Shown: piece after piece, positions 44,201 through 52,854 of the stretch
How the letters are laid out: each line of letters starts with the position of its first letter
How positions within the stretch are numbered: the stretch's first letter is position 1
DNA from: Bacteroidales bacterium
Lineage (GTDB): Bacteria; Bacteroidota; Bacteroidia; Bacteroidales; P3
Direction: 5' to 3'
Assembly: GCA_017449975.1 (NCBI GenBank)
Contig: JAFSYK010000071.1
Coordinates: 1-64,000 of the forward strand
Length of the DNA: 64,000 bases
Position numbers and translations under genes: made by a program
The notes under the pieces: model-generated
Told to the model about the DNA's origin: nothing
Database searches by the model: none
What the model saw: the letters and a program-made list of their open reading frames with translations, nothing else

Positions 44201-47200
44201 TGATATTGTGACGTTGGTTATCGACAGCCTTGGATGACCAACTGCTGAACGCATTATTATCGTCGTAAGTGTTGTCGATTCGGGCATAGGCATGATTGTT
44301 GCTACCTGTAGCGGTGAGGTAAGCGTTGACCGAAGCTCCGCCAGATCCTGTCCTGTTGGATGCGACAAGCACCATCAGGTTGCCACCGGTGTACTCAAAG
44401 CCGGTGATGTCAAATTTATTCCAGCCGGAAGAAATCGTAACCGTCTCGTCATAAACCAGTGTAGCGTCAGCAATCATGTTGTTCCAAACCAAGGTAGAAG
44501 TAGCACCAAAAGTAGACTCAGTGGTGTTCTTCAAATAAATCTTGACAGGGATGGTATTCGACGAACTACTGGAGTAATTCCAAGAAAGGGAATTGATACT
44601 ACCCGGCGTCAAGCCATCCGCAGGCGTGAAGATGTAGGCATTGCGCTCATAGCCATAGAAGCCACAGATAGGACCATAAGAAGTAGATGTACCATTACCC
44701 ACGGCGAGTTCGCCGCCTGCAGTCTCACAGTCGTAGCCCAAATCAAGCGTAGTGAAACTATAGACCTCGCTCCAGTCGCTGGCACCGTAGACTGGACAAC
44801 TAGTGCGGACGTAGACATAGTAGGTGGTGTTGCGCTGCAGCATGGTGAGCTTAGCCGTATCGACGGCGATGTCATCGATGTTGCCGATGAGGCTGGTGAA
44901 ATCCTCAACCTCCATCGTGTCGTAGTAGATTTCGTAGGTGACACTATCTTCGTAGGGATCGCCATCCCAGGTGATCGTGGCATTGTACTTGCCAAGCTCG
45001 GCTGCATTGATATTGGTGGGAGCGACGCAAGGAACAGGCATCTCGAGCGTATACGACGTGTAGGGGCTGAGACCCTCAAGTTCGCAGTAGTTCGCCACAT
45101 AGAAATAATAGGTGTTACCCGGCTGGAGGTTGTTGACCGTCACCGAAGCAGTACCATTTTCATTGTTGCCAGTGATTTCATCTTCGTCAGTGTAGTTGAC
45201 CTCATTTAGCGGCGTGTTGCTGACGCAATACTGAAAGTTGTTGTCCTGCGTGGGCTGGCCATTCTCGTTAGAACCGTTGACCCAGCTGAAGATGGCAGCT
45301 GTCTTGCTGATCGGCTCAGCCACGATCTGCTCAGGAACACGGCAGTTCGAGTTGGTCTTGAAGTGGATAGGATTGCTCCACTCGCTGTAGCCGTCGTCAT
45401 AGCCGTCGGCGTTGCAACGTGCATGGACATAGAAATCATATTCAGTAAAGGGAGTCAGACCGCTGAGGGCTGTCGTCATGAGACCCTGTTCGTTCGCCGT
45501 AACTTCAATGTCGTTGGCACTAAAAGCAGCGTTTTCGAAATCGGTCGATCCAGCCGTTACGACACGCACATCATAGGTATTGGCGAAATCACCCGTGGAG
45601 GGCAGCCACGATGCGATAGCCGTGTTGGTCCCGGGACCCGTCAGCACAACCGTGTCGGCCACAGGAGCAGGGCAAGCCTCACTACCAAAGCAGAAGGTAA
45701 CCTTCGGACGGAACGTTGCCGTTTGGGTTTCATCGCCTGTTCCCGCATAGTTATTATCAAAGACCAAACGGCTGGAGCCAACGCTCGTTCCCTGGAAATT
45801 GCAAGAGCTGTACGAATACTCTCCGTTGTCACTCACCGTCGTGAATTCAACGACCAAATTACCACCCGTATATACGAAAGGATGGTCGAAAGTAATGGTC
45901 ATACCATCAGCGACATTGGCAGTAAGAGTACCATTGTAGACCGTTGTAGCATTGGAGGTCTCAACAAATGCACTGCTCACCGAGCTGGTGGTGGTGGTCA
46001 TCAATTTCACCGTGACGGGAATATGCTCCCAACCGTATGTCTGACCATCATATTCGGAAACGAAAGAACTACTACCTTCCGAGACATAGTACTTCATGGA
46101 TTGAATAGTCTGACCCACAAGGCTAGTCAGCTGACTAGCGGGATAAATTGTCTGCGAGTGGTTGTCGCCATCCATATATCCACCGTATAACGGGAAATAT
46201 TGGGAAGTAGCGGTACCGTTGGCCACTGTCACACAATCGACAAGATCGATAGTAGTGACACTTGTGGTGGCCCACTCACTGAAAAGATCGCCACAGTTAG
46301 CGCGCACATATACATAATAAGTGGTGCCGCGATTGAGATGCGTGATAGTATCGGCCTCCTCGGGGTCATACTCGAAGTCAATCTTCTCGGCGGCAGACAA
46401 AGCGGCATCATCCAACTCCACATTGGAGTAGACCAACTGGAAGTTGACGTTCTCGCTCGCAGCGTTCGGTGTAACAGACAGGACGAAACTGTATTTTTCG
46501 ACATTAGATACTGCCAATTGGGTCGGACGGGCGCAAAGCTCGTTGACCACCGTGATGATCCATGTCTGCGAGAGAGCATTGTCCTGAGCCTTCACAGTAA
46601 TGGTCAACGGCTGACTGAAGTCCGTAGCGGAGGCGATGGTCGTCGGGAAGTTACCGCCGTTGGTGTCGGCCGTAGCACCCTGGCTCATCGTGAAGTTACC
46701 ACCCAGCGCGGTGAGATCAGTACCATAAGGCATGGTGACTATCACAGTGTGCTGCAGGGAGTCGATGTCGGCACTATACTGACCATTGAGGTTAAAAGCG
46801 GTGATGTCGGTCTCGTTGTTCTGCGAGGTGAAACTCACCGTAGCGTCAGCCCAAGCACTGTTCTCATTGTCGCAGACGGTGCGAAGCTGCAGACTGTAGG
46901 CCGTGCGGGGGCTGAGACCCATCAGGGTGTAGTACACAGAGTCTGCGTCGACCGTTCCACGCACCACGTCGTTGGCACTGACAAGGATGGTCTCCACAAC
47001 GGGATCACCTTCAGCAGGCGTATAGGTACGCTCAATCTCCCAAGCGCTGCCCTCGCCGTCAATCCAAGCCAAAGGCACTGCAGTCGAGGTGGCGGTACCC
47101 TTGCGGGTGAAGCCCTCGGGCTGATCGCATGAAGGCTGTCCCTCTATCGTCACATCGTCGACAAAAATATTGATGGGCTGGGTACCACTGGTGGGACGGT

Positions 47201-50200
47201 TGCCACGGATGGCAACATAGACCGCACCCACAGGCAAATTAATCTTATGTTTGGTGTATGCGGTCGTAGCGTTGATATGGGCCACCTCGGTGAAAGTGGT
47301 ATAGTCGGTCGGATCGGTCATGACACCGATGGTCAATGCACTGTCGAGATTCGACTGACCCTTCACAAAGATAACCATACGATTCGCCGTTGCGGCGTAT
47401 TCGGCGGAAATCTGCGGCAGAATGGCCACCTCGGCGGTAGCACCACCGGCGCGCACCGAGTACTGGAGAGAACGGGAACCTGTTTTGGCGTTGCCAGAAA
47501 CAACCTTCGGGTAGCTCTCGTCAGCGCTATTGTAGCGAGTCCAGCACCAAGGCAGCGTGGTTGCGCTGTTGACGTCGTTGGTCTCAAAGGTCATAGCGTA
47601 GGGCAGGTCAAAGGCGTCGCAAGCCGTACGGAAATTGATGACGGGTGTCCACTCGCTGGTGTCGCCAACAGTGCAGACAGCGGCCACGCGGACCGTGTAG
47701 GCGGTGTTGTGAGTCAGACCCGCGAGCGTGTAGGCGATGGTGTTGTCGGCACCGTCCACCTCCATATCCGCCGAATAGTTGACACGCGCCGTATCGGGAT
47801 GCTCGGCACCCGCGGCGGTGTATTCAACCAGGTACTGCACCGGACGGTCGGAGTCGTATTCGTTCCAGGACAGGTAGACTGAATTCGCGTCAGGCGTACC
47901 CGTGCCCAGTTCGGTCAACGGCATGCAAGAGGGGGCCTCCTCGATGCGGATGTCATCGACAAAGGTGGAGCTACTATAATAGCAATGACCCTCGAAAATC
48001 ATGAACACCGTACCGGAGATATCCTGCGGTCTGACCGTAATCTGATACTGATACCAACCCGCCGCGCTCTCTTCCTGCGGATAGGGCAGGTTGTAGTAAC
48101 GCGAGTAGAGACCTAGGTCGATGGCGTTGGCATCAATTTCGGCACTGTTGTTCAGGTAGACCCGGAAACCTTCGTAATTGGTCGTGGTTGCGGAGAAACT
48201 TGTCGGACGATACAGCCAGAACGAAATCACATAGCCGTTCTCGGCCGTGGTGCTAAACTGCATCGGCGGGAAAGCCAACACGGTCTTCGTCACACCATTG
48301 GAACTGCTTCCCTTGTCGGGCAGACGCAGAGACTGACTGCCCGTATGCTTGTAATCCGTACCTGTAGCCCACAGGCGGCCGGTTTGATTAGCACTCGGAG
48401 CAATAACAGTGGTCTCGTTTTGCCAGCAGCTGCCAAGGGTATTGGTGGTCGGGCAATTGCTGATGGATGTACCCGCTGCAAAACCCTCCTCGGTCTCGAA
48501 GCCGTAGAAAATGGGGAATTCGGTAATCGATTCGCAGAGTGTGTTGAAACTCAGCGTCGGTGTCCACTCGCTCATATCCGTCTCACTGCAGAGGCTGCGA
48601 ACCTTGACGGTGTAGGCAGTGTTGGGATCAAGGCCGTTGAGCACGTAGGAGACCTCGTCGCCCTCCATCTCCACATCTTCGGCGGTAATTTCAATCGACG
48701 CTTCGCCGACCTGCAACTCCCACGCCGCGGCATTGCTGCGGTTGGTCCAGTTGAGCGTCACCGACGTCGTTGTGAGCGCGCCCTTGGCAAAGTTGAGCGG
48801 AGCCATACAGGTCGGCTCGCTGACGCACATGACGAAGCGCATGTTGGGACGATTCGCTCCATTAGAGCCACTCGACAACGTAGCACCGCTACTGTAACGG
48901 TAGATACAGCGACCCGAGGCAACATTGGTATACTGGAAGTTGTAGGCGGTACCAGAGGGCGTAGGCAATGCGGTACGCATCATGCAGACCTTCATGCCTG
49001 CACCGGTGTAGACAAACGGCTGATTGAAGATAATCTCATTCCAGCCCGGGACAAAGTCGTAGATGCTGTCGTACACCAAGGTCATCGAAGAGCGCGCCAT
49101 GGTATCCGTAGCAGAGGACTGTGACGTACTGGTGGTGTTGGCGAGGTAAATCTTGATGGGCATGCTGAACGGGGTGGTGCCCGTGTAGTTCAGTGCAAAG
49201 CCTCTCACATCGCCCTCATAGAGGTCGTAACTAGCCAGTTCGTCGGCAGTAAAGAGCGACCAGGAGGCACCATACTGATAAGTGGTGCCGGATGAAGTAT
49301 AGAAAGCATACGTGTAAGTAGAAGATGTACCGTTACCCGCCACAAAGGTACGCGGTGCCATGGGGGCGCAGTTGGGAGTGGTAGTGGCGGTGACCACCTG
49401 CGACCAGACGCTCGGTTCGGGGCTGCAGCTGGCGCGCACGGCGAAGCTATAGGGAGTATAGTCGTCCAGGTTAGGCACCGTGGCTTCTGTCGAATAAGCG
49501 GACATCGTCTCGTAGGAGGTCTCGTCGAGCAGGTTGAAGGTGGCGGTGGGGCCATAGGCCACAAGCCAAGCACCGGGGTTGGTGGGGTTATTGTCGACCC
49601 AGCTGAGGGTGACATCGCCCGAGGTGACAGACTCCACGGTCAGGTCACTCGGCTCAAGGCAGGCAGGCATAGCCTCCACGACAAGCTCGTCAATATAGCA
49701 GTATTCAGAAGTTGCACCTCCCGTTGTTTCAAACTTAAGGTAGAGGTTGACATTGCTACCAGTGTAGGCACTGAGGTCCAACGAGCGCAAGGTCCAGTCC
49801 TCGGAACTGGCAACGGCGGGCAGCGTCTCACGGGTGGCACCACCATCGGTGGAAACCTGCACGCTAAAGATACCTGTTCCGTTGTACTTGTAGTAGAATT
49901 TCAAACGGCTCGGCACCATCAACTGCAGCGTCGGGCTTTTCAATGTGCTATAGTTGCCGGCGGTATTGTTCTGAACGCGGAAACAACTACCCTCGTAACC
50001 ATTGGTGTTGGTACCCCAAGAGACACCCTCGTTCTCTTGTGCCCAACAGTCAATGGTGGAAGTCTGCGAACCATTCTCGGCATACGAATGATCATTGTCA
50101 ACCGTGAAAAGACCGCAGTCTGTACGGAAAGAAACCACCCCGCTCCATGCGCTGATTCCATCATCGGCCTGAGGATCGCAGATGGTGCGCACGCGTACTT

Positions 50201-51815
50201 GGTAATTGGTTTTGGATGCAAGGTTAAGAATCTGGTAGGGGTTGCTGTTGATAGCGCCGCTGGAAGTCCAGTTTTCTCCATCGGTACTATACTCTACCTC
50301 CCACGTATTGTCGGTCGGAAGAGCCGGAACCCATGTCACACTAACCTTGTTGGAGTCAATGTTTTCAAAATCCAAACCAGTGGGAGCGATACAGTTGGGT
50401 CGGGCCGTGATAGCAAACTCATCCAAATAGGAAGTAAGTCCGTACTCACTGATACCCTCCAAAACAACATAAGCAAGGCCACCATAGTAGCTGGAGGGAA
50501 TCACCGCACTGTAGCGATACCAGCCAGCAGCACTCTCGGTATAGGTACCATAGCCAATGCAACGGCAGATGTGCATCAGCATTGTACCACCCTCTGTGGA
50601 GTTGGGCTGGTTGTTGACCCAGACCTTCACGCCCTCATTCTCTTTAGTTCCCGTGCCACGATACATCCAGAACGACACCTCATAACCATTGATGGCACCG
50701 GCATCGAACGACAACGGCGGAGTGGTCAGGTAAGTGATGGTGGTAGCGTTCATGTCGGGCAGTTTCAACGAACCGGTACCTTCATGGATATAATTGGCAC
50801 CCGTCGTGGAGTTGCGTTGCCAGAGGGAGGTTCCCGGACCATCAATATGCTCGTTGGTCCAGCATTCAAAACTGAAGGTAGACTCGTTGAAGTTTTCCTC
50901 AAAGGGATTTGCGGCGCTCACAGTAACAAAGCTGCACTGCGTCCTGAAGGGATATCTCATTACACCACTATAGTCATCCTCTCCGCAAACGCTGCGGACA
51001 TAAGCTACATAGCTAGTGCTGGGGTCAAGGTTCTCGATATTGACCGACGTGCCAGTTGTTGTTGAAGCTGTTGTCCAGTCAATATCAGCCTGCGCAACAC
51101 TCGCCGCCGTATAGAGCCATTCATAACTGATTGCCGTCTCAGAGGCAATCCAACTGAAAGCAGCCGTCGTGGTTGTCGGAACAACTTCCAAGCCTGTGGG
51201 CTTGTAGCAGATGAAACCACTACCCGGAGCATAGGAAAAGGTTGTCTTGGGAATGAAATTCCGCTGGGTGGCAGAAATGCCATCCAAATTGGAATAATTG
51301 TAGCCTTGCACGCTGGCACCGGTTGCAGTAACACCTGCAAAAGTAGCACTCTTATAAGTGCCAATAACCGTATTGCAGACCTCAACCAACAAGTTTCCAC
51401 CCAGATAGGTGTAAGGGGTGGTAAACTCGATGGACATCGTGGGCTGCGTGCCATTGAGTGTGCCCGAGTATACAGTCTCTGCATCCGCCATGGAAGCAAA
51501 ACTTGCGGTGGTAAACGTAGTGGCATCAACCTCTGTGATTTTAATCACAAAATTTGCACTACCCCACGATGCTTCAGCAGGTGAGGATAAATAGAAGGTG
51601 AGGCCCGAAATGGTACCTCCCACCATTTCACCCAGATCATCCGCAGGATAGATAATCTGGCAGCGCAAGTAAGCGTCTGCATAGTAGCCGTAAACGGGCA
51701 CGTAACTATTCGTCCCCGTGCCGTCGGCCACTGTCAACTCCAACTGCGCATGAGTTGTCCATGGCACAGCAAAGGCCACGAGCAACAGCATCCATTGTAA
51801 TAGATGTTTTCTCAT
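35268..51815 (-). CDS. giant cell-surface protein with T9SS type A sorting domain
   Basis: This 5515-residue secreted protein starts with a signal peptide (MRKHLLQWM, cleavage near THAQ). The ATG at 51815 is preferred over an upstream one at 51839 that adds a non-signal extension. The N-terminal 3900 residues mix fibronectin type III domains (many with a leading CxxP and the motif YxVYVR), jelly-roll/MAM-like modules and about six copies of a module with the pattern NGTxTxxYxPxYG and IYPAxxL. DUF5018-like domains lie near 1680 and 2760, and two bacterial repeat (InlB-B-like) units near 3980-4150. Then come about 25 Cys-paired repeats of about 50 residues (4160-5420, CDSYTW...GCDSIVTLNLTI). 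The last 75 residues are a T9SS type A domain (VYPNPTTG ... GTYTLRI). It is probably an adhesin or polysaccharide-contacting surface protein. Confidence 0.9.
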   Translation of the reverse strand: MRKHLLQWMLLLVAFAVPWTTHAQLELTVADGTGTNSYVPVYGYYADAYLRCQIIYPADDLGEMVGGTISGLTFYLSSPAEASWGSANFVIKITEVDATTFTTASFASMADAETVYSGTLNGTQPTMSIEFTTPYTYLGGNLLVEVCNTVIGTYKSATFAGVTATGASVQGYNYSNLDGISATQRNFIPKTTFSYAPGSGFICYKPTGLEVVPTTTTAAFSWIASETAISYEWLYTAASVAQADIDWTTASTTTGTSVNIENLDPSTSYVAYVRSVCGEDDYSGVMRYPFRTQCSFVTVSAANPFEENFNESTFSFECWTNEHIDGPGTSLWQRNSTTGANYIHEGTGSLKLPDMNATTITYLTTPPLSFDAGAINGYEVSFWMYRGTGTKENEGVKVWVNNQPNSTEGGTMLMHICRCIGYGTYTESAAGWYRYSAVIPSSYYGGLAYVVLEGISEYGLTSYLDEFAITARPNCIAPTGLDFENIDSNKVSVTWVPALPTDNTWEVEYSTDGENWTSSGAINSNPYQILNLASKTNYQVRVRTICDPQADDGISAWSGVVSFRTDCGLFTVDNDHSYAENGSQTSTIDCWAQENEGVSWGTNTNGYEGSCFRVQNNTAGNYSTLKSPTLQLMVPSRLKFYYKYNGTGIFSVQVSTDGGATRETLPAVASSEDWTLRSLDLSAYTGSNVNLYLKFETTGGATSEYCYIDELVVEAMPACLEPSDLTVESVTSGDVTLSWVDNNPTNPGAWLVAYGPTATFNLLDETSYETMSAYSTEATVPNLDDYTPYSFAVRASCSPEPSVWSQVVTATTTPNCAPMAPRTFVAGNGTSSTYTYAFYTSSGTTYQYGASWSLFTADELASYDLYEGDVRGFALNYTGTTPFSMPIKIYLANTTSTSQSSATDTMARSSMTLVYDSIYDFVPGWNEIIFNQPFVYTGAGMKVCMMRTALPTPSGTAYNFQYTNVASGRCIYRYSSGATLSSGSNGANRPNMRFVMCVSEPTCMAPLNFAKGALTTTSVTLNWTNRSNAAAWELQVGEASIEITAEDVEMEGDEVSYVLNGLDPNTAYTVKVRSLCSETDMSEWTPTLSFNTLCESITEFPIFYGFETEEGFAAGTSISNCPTTNTLGSCWQNETTVIAPSANQTGRLWATGTDYKHTGSQSLRLPDKGSSSNGVTKTVLAFPPMQFSTTAENGYVISFWLYRPTSFSATTTNYEGFRVYLNNSAEIDANAIDLGLYSRYYNLPYPQEESAAGWYQYQITVRPQDISGTVFMIFEGHCYYSSSTFVDDIRIEEAPSCMPLTELGTGTPDANSVYLSWNEYDSDRPVQYLVEYTAAGAEHPDTARVNYSADMEVDGADNTIAYTLAGLTHNTAYTVRVAAVCTVGDTSEWTPVINFRTACDAFDLPYAMTFETNDVNSATTLPWCWTRYNSADESYPKVVSGNAKTGSRSLQYSVRAGGATAEVAILPQISAEYAATANRMVIFVKGQSNLDSALTIGVMTDPTDYTTFTEVAHINATTAYTKHKINLPVGAVYVAIRGNRPTSGTQPINIFVDDVTIEGQPSCDQPEGFTRKGTATSTAVPLAWIDGEGSAWEIERTYTPAEGDPVVETILVSANDVVRGTVDADSVYYTLMGLSPRTAYSLQLRTVCDNENSAWADATVSFTSQNNETDITAFNLNGQYSADIDSLQHTVIVTMPYGTDLTALGGNFTMSQGATADTNGGNFPTTIASATDFSQPLTITVKAQDNALSQTWIITVVNELCARPTQLAVSNVEKYSFVLSVTPNAASENVNFQLVYSNVELDDAALSAAEKIDFEYDPEEADTITHLNRGTTYYVYVRANCGDLFSEWATTSVTTIDLVDCVTVANGTATSQYFPLYGGYMDGDNHSQTIYPASQLTSLVGQTIQSMKYYVSEGSSSFVSEYDGQTYGWEHIPVTVKLMTTTTSSVSSAFVETSNATTVYNGTLTANVADGMTITFDHPFVYTGGNLVVEFTTVSDNGEYSYSSCNFQGTSVGSSRLVFDNNYAGTGDETQTATFRPKVTFCFGSEACPAPVADTVVLTGPGTNTAIASWLPSTGDFANTYDVRVVTAGSTDFENAAFSANDIEVTANEQGLMTTALSGLTPFTEYDFYVHARCNADGYDDGYSEWSNPIHFKTNSNCRVPEQIVAEPISKTAAIFSWVNGSNENGQPTQDNNFQYCVSNTPLNEVNYTDEDEITGNNENGTASVTVNNLQPGNTYYFYVANYCELEGLSPYTSYTLEMPVPCVAPTNINAAELGKYNATITWDGDPYEDSVTYEIYYDTMEVEDFTSLIGNIDDIAVDTAKLTMLQRNTTYYVYVRTSCPVYGASDWSEVYSFTTLDLGYDCETAGGELAVGNGTSTSYGPICGFYGYERNAYIFTPADGLTPGSINSLSWNYSSSSSNTIPVKIYLKNTTESTFGATSTLVWNNMIADATLVYDETVTISSGWNKFDITGFEYTGGNLMVLVASNRTGSGGASVNAYLTATGSNNHAYARIDNTYDDNNAFSSWSSKAVDNQRHNIKFGLCGIMPACPTMEAPTANNVTNNSAIISWPASIADHVASYELIIAAENEVTDFTNVNAISDIEDTFYVVEGLEPNTDYFVYVRTNCNVDPYEDGWSNWSAAGMFRTQSNCFRPSGFMAESVTSNSATLIWHRGNADVEAWNIWDGQNAYYDVTLADVVVFGENNDSVRFTLTGLTADTNYDLQVMSNCMLQDNGVSDYAEEHAVFHTLSAATAITAFTVSPYYPAGFQMDTAVINDANSTVELTVMAGTDITALTPFFATSAYVSRVEIAGDTVVSGDSVDFTAPVVFRVYAQDTNIYRDWTVTVAVESCATANHLSAQTTRISADLTWNIGDATVENFDLIVSDTTVTDFAAWAAEQHIQTINVAGEGMTRNYTLTGLDRGDTIYVYLKNACTVDWTLAQYLRVVTKKLGYYNCTAEGTTFTVGDSNSTTTAYLLYTSYGNTYSQHIYTAADLAAAGVEAGSIRSIAFLYTGTSSTYDKTQSVYIGTTTNSAFASSGADAFVPADEMTLVYGPTLNSYQAGWRVYEFDEPFEWDGSANIVVGMLSNSTATSALGWSVRGSTAGANRTIYRYRDSNPIDITDLSSVDYGSSSSTRPVIKFNFCGEEFGCAVIANATIDSLGTETATLKWSASESDYLTGYEIVLSETPITDFEGVQPTFTTNADVTSYDFENLVAYTNYYVYVRANCELDSAHNDGTSEWVMVTFRTNSVCHTADNLTVTMTDRNAAHFTWTNDQNSPAQYVLSTTMLDEAALAQAEFVDLAATNEFDTTGLDFETPYFFYVRHNCGDEGESPWQMVSFVTGPECPWVVDAEATAYFNAAVIDWTDGEFSAATSWRLVLTSLDENQEPVTAFDQVVNSHPYTVLGLNSETTYEVELYALCGEAESEVYNDLSFTTPTTPGDCITVAEGTGTTTNAPIYGLWMDDPQGTQSLYPASMLTNVIGQEILSLHYHVTDPGTNNMGSNKSMKVWMQEVTEADLAAGFHSIANATLVYDGTVSQSDFSIAGGFTVTLDEPFIYNGGNLLIAFQNNEEDSGSYCTITFAADSADNGSRYGYGASNYNFTGTGTVSHFLPTVDFCVVPPDCHAVRSLANSNVTSNSAEVSWLPGGSELQWNMVVSNTALDSTALAAAQSTVLTTVNQSLTNLTVDADYYVYVRPVCDATEGIYDKWAMTHFVTAPTCSAPVTALAMAGDNQTVTFIVSAGENGTPESYTYEYWVVGDEENVTTATTMDTSWTLTLAGGQNYGWHVRANCGDTDGNSRWTDGNEFYVCGTIAVTVDNPYVEDFSMEDRVSCWTLGNNGLATTDENYGSWYVATLSGVLHFVYYNFEATSTHWATEGDAILMSPAIELPNDGHAILSFREYIYNAANYQGKVYVLPEGTTEPVEPIYAPAATEMSNGYFTRTLDLNAYLGQTFRVIFKYEGENGCSWGINNFVVAMSPAFDVTAIVAETDDERGTVAIAGDTNTAGKYFANTGATLTATANEGYEFVYWSNANGDTVSNEAELTVYPTSDTVLTANFDTLSHTLNVYVASTDANMGSVTLDGVAPVNGQNGVSMTVKYMTEHTLTANANEHYMFSHWGDLAETDADYANATRTVTMPNANLSIRAYFTAETIDSTRTEDVCDAFVLRRSDNSVVETYTTSGTYEKTFDDPGAGGRIHLTLNLTVRHSSSTGFRPEPQCDSYTWTRTDGTTQTFTESANGLTYAYTSTENCPSTDTLYLTINTSNEETVEAQMGCDSYRYTFTGGAQSTEVFTASTNDAVVYTTTVAGCDSTIHFALTINASTENTTTVTACDEYTWSVNGQTYTTVGDNTDQVVTTNLAGCPHTENLQLTIVSSEGLGSDTTITVCDSLLWHGQYRTVTDDYTYTYSVGACTGTDVLHLTVNNSTHTSTTADVCDTYTWNRADGEELVYTASTEQVYLYENLAGCASSDSLHLTIRHSTSTRFNEGACDSYTWTRGDGTSVVFTESVTDELYSYTSLEGCASTDTLTLSIGTGSHSKEIVESCGDYTWERNGQTYSTSGNKYYNNTTPEGCLIRDTLVLTVKTLGLYTDVVVACDSAEWHGTWYYASTNTPTYTIEAGAANGCDSIVTLNLTVSPSYNLVNNVVTCNAYEWNGTTYHESTTQSASFTSINNCDSTVTLNLTISDVIGSEIYDTACNSYAWHGHIYTESADPTYTIAGGASTGCDSTVTLHLTINYPQSGEISETACESYDWYGTTYTTSGDRSHTLTAGAANGCDSIVTLHLTINHAQMGQTNAEACDSLVWYGETYTTSGDYNHTITAGAANGCDSIVTLTLTIKPSYTVVDNQTACGSYTWNGNTYTESTMQNATFTALNGCDSTVTLNLTISDAITTDLYETACDSYEWNGQTYTASTVDVDSLTSIGGCDSIVTLHLTINNSYNVSAVDSACDSYTWNGNIYTESAILVDTLAAANSCDSIVTLSLTINNSESNNTVVSSCVSYTWAVTGQTYSQSGVQTYHGFTPAGCDIFDTLTLTILEPTTGTAFDTACDSYTWHGNTYTESTVLIDTLVGSNLCDSVVTLTLTINYSESFRDTVNSCGPYTWAVNNHTYNQTGMKTYRGTTPEGCDIRDTLVLTINQTYNIAVTDTACDSYTWNGTTYTESTVYNDTLQSVNGCDSIVNINLTINYSESFRDTVNSCGPYTWAVNGHTYNQTGVKTYRGTTPEGCDIRDTLVLTINQTYNFAVTDTACDSYTWNGVTYTETTLYNDTLVSVNGCDSIVNINLTINYSERSHEYVTNCGPYTWEVNGRTYNQTGVKTYRGTTPEGCDIRDTLTLTILETYNTNINETACDSYTWYGNSYYESAELTHTLAALNGCDSVVTLNLTINYSTEEDVTVTIDPSELPYTFAGENFEAFGQYDVVITNVAGCDSTIHLTLNQNDGIETADVLALVKVYPNPTTGYVQISAEQIDKVEVLDLVGRRVALFENTNTFDLSNLAAGTYTLRITVPEGTTLRKVVKR
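35520..39340 (-). repeat. tandem Cys-paired domain repeats in the giant gene (about 25 units)
   Basis: Each unit is about 48-50 residues with two Cys, near CDSYTW and near GCDS, followed by a strand ending in LTI. Units 19-23 alternate two types (CDSYTWNG and CGPYTWAV) in near-identical 300-bp copies. The segment GATGTCGCAAC recurs exactly 300 bp apart at 36141, 36441 and 36741, and a variant sits at 35841. Confidence 0.9.
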
Positions 51816-51986
51816 GATACTAAAATTTTGGTTAAACATAAAGTGAATTAAACAATTATTTCTTTTTGATTATTAAATAGATATATAAATATTACGGGAT
51901 AATATCCTATAATAAGCCTACTCCAAAGGTCTGTATAAAATTTGAAATAAACAAGCAAATGGAAGAGAAAAATTTTCTTCCATTTG

Positions 51987-51994
51987 CGAAGATA
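51987..51994 (-). promoter_or_regulatory. possible -7 box for the giant gene
   Basis: The reverse complement of 51987-51994 is TATCTTCG, one mismatch from TAnnTTTG, and lies 172 bases upstream of the ATG. The intervening AT-rich sequence would form a long leader. This is the best candidate in the spacer, but weak. Confidence 0.3.
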
Positions 51995-52046
51995 CTAACA
52001 GAGAAATGTTTATAAACAAAATGGCGGTTAACAACCGACCGCTTGT

Positions 52047-52649
52047 TTAGCGCTTCCAGATTTCCACCATCTTAGGAAGACTGTCGAGCGGTTGAAAACC
52101 CTCCTTCGCGGGGTTCTCGGGGAGGGGGACGGTGTCGACGTAACCCAGCAGAGTTGCGCAATCCACCTCGCCCATGAGCGCTTCGAGGGTAACATAGATT
52201 CCCACCTCGATGTCGTCGGGGTCGGCATCGGCGGGCAAACCTGGCGGCAGCGTGACACGCAGCCCCAACAGATCGGGCCGGTCGGCACACTCGAGCGGCT
52301 GGTACCACATGCGCGCAGTGTCGAAGCGCAGCTTGTCGAAACGCACGGTGAGCTGTGTGCCCTGCGGTTGACGGAAGGCGACAAACTCCCACCAGTCGAT
52401 GTCAGGCGCGGCTTCGACCAACGCCACGACGGCGCGGAAAAGGTCGATGTCGCCTTCGGCGCTGAAGGTAAGGGTGCGACCATTGGGGCCGGGACGACTC
52501 ACCTCACAGGTGAGGCCGTCACAATAGGCGGTGAGCTGACGCTGCAACTCGTCGAGCAACGCTTGACGCTCGGCGTCCGACAGGTCGCCAAGCATGGTGA
52601 GGGATTCGGTATGGGCCTGAAACCAGGACCAGAAAGCAGAAGGGTTCAA
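52047..52649 (-). CDS. uncharacterised soluble protein
   Basis: The 200-residue protein has no signal peptide or membrane segment. It contains two similar halves of an alpha/beta pattern, first FWSWFQAHTESL then a strand region ending GRTLTFSAEGD, followed by a helix and DWWEFVAFRQPQG. Similar FWxWF proteins occur in many bacteria, as far as I recall, without a known function. It lies 208 bases downstream of the patatin gene on the same strand. Confidence 0.5.
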   Translation of the reverse strand: MNPSAFWSWFQAHTESLTMLGDLSDAERQALLDELQRQLTAYCDGLTCEVSRPGPNGRTLTFSAEGDIDLFRAVVALVEAAPDIDWWEFVAFRQPQGTQLTVRFDKLRFDTARMWYQPLECADRPDLLGLRVTLPPGLPADADPDDIEVGIYVTLEALMGEVDCATLLGYVDTVPLPENPAKEGFQPLDSLPKMVEIWKR

Positions 52650-52852
52650 GGGTTGGAGGGGTTAGAGGGTTAGAGGGAATTGAGAATTGAGAGTTGGGAG
52701 TTGGTTGGAGGGTTGGACCTATTAGACTTATTAGACTTATTAGACTTATTAGACTTATTAGACTTATTAGACTTATTGGACCTATTAGACCCATTAGACT
52801 TATTGGACCTATTAGCCTTATTGGACCTATTAGACCAATTAGTCCTATTAGT
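52650..52852. repeat. mixed 7-8-bp and 9-bp repeat block, about 200 bp
   Basis: The spacer between the uncharacterised gene and the patatin gene is almost entirely repeat. GGGTTnGA and GAATTGA units (52650-52710) are followed by about 15 units of TTAGACTTA/TTGGACCTA (52713-52852) with a 9-bp period. Confidence 0.92.
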
Positions 52853-52854
52853 TG

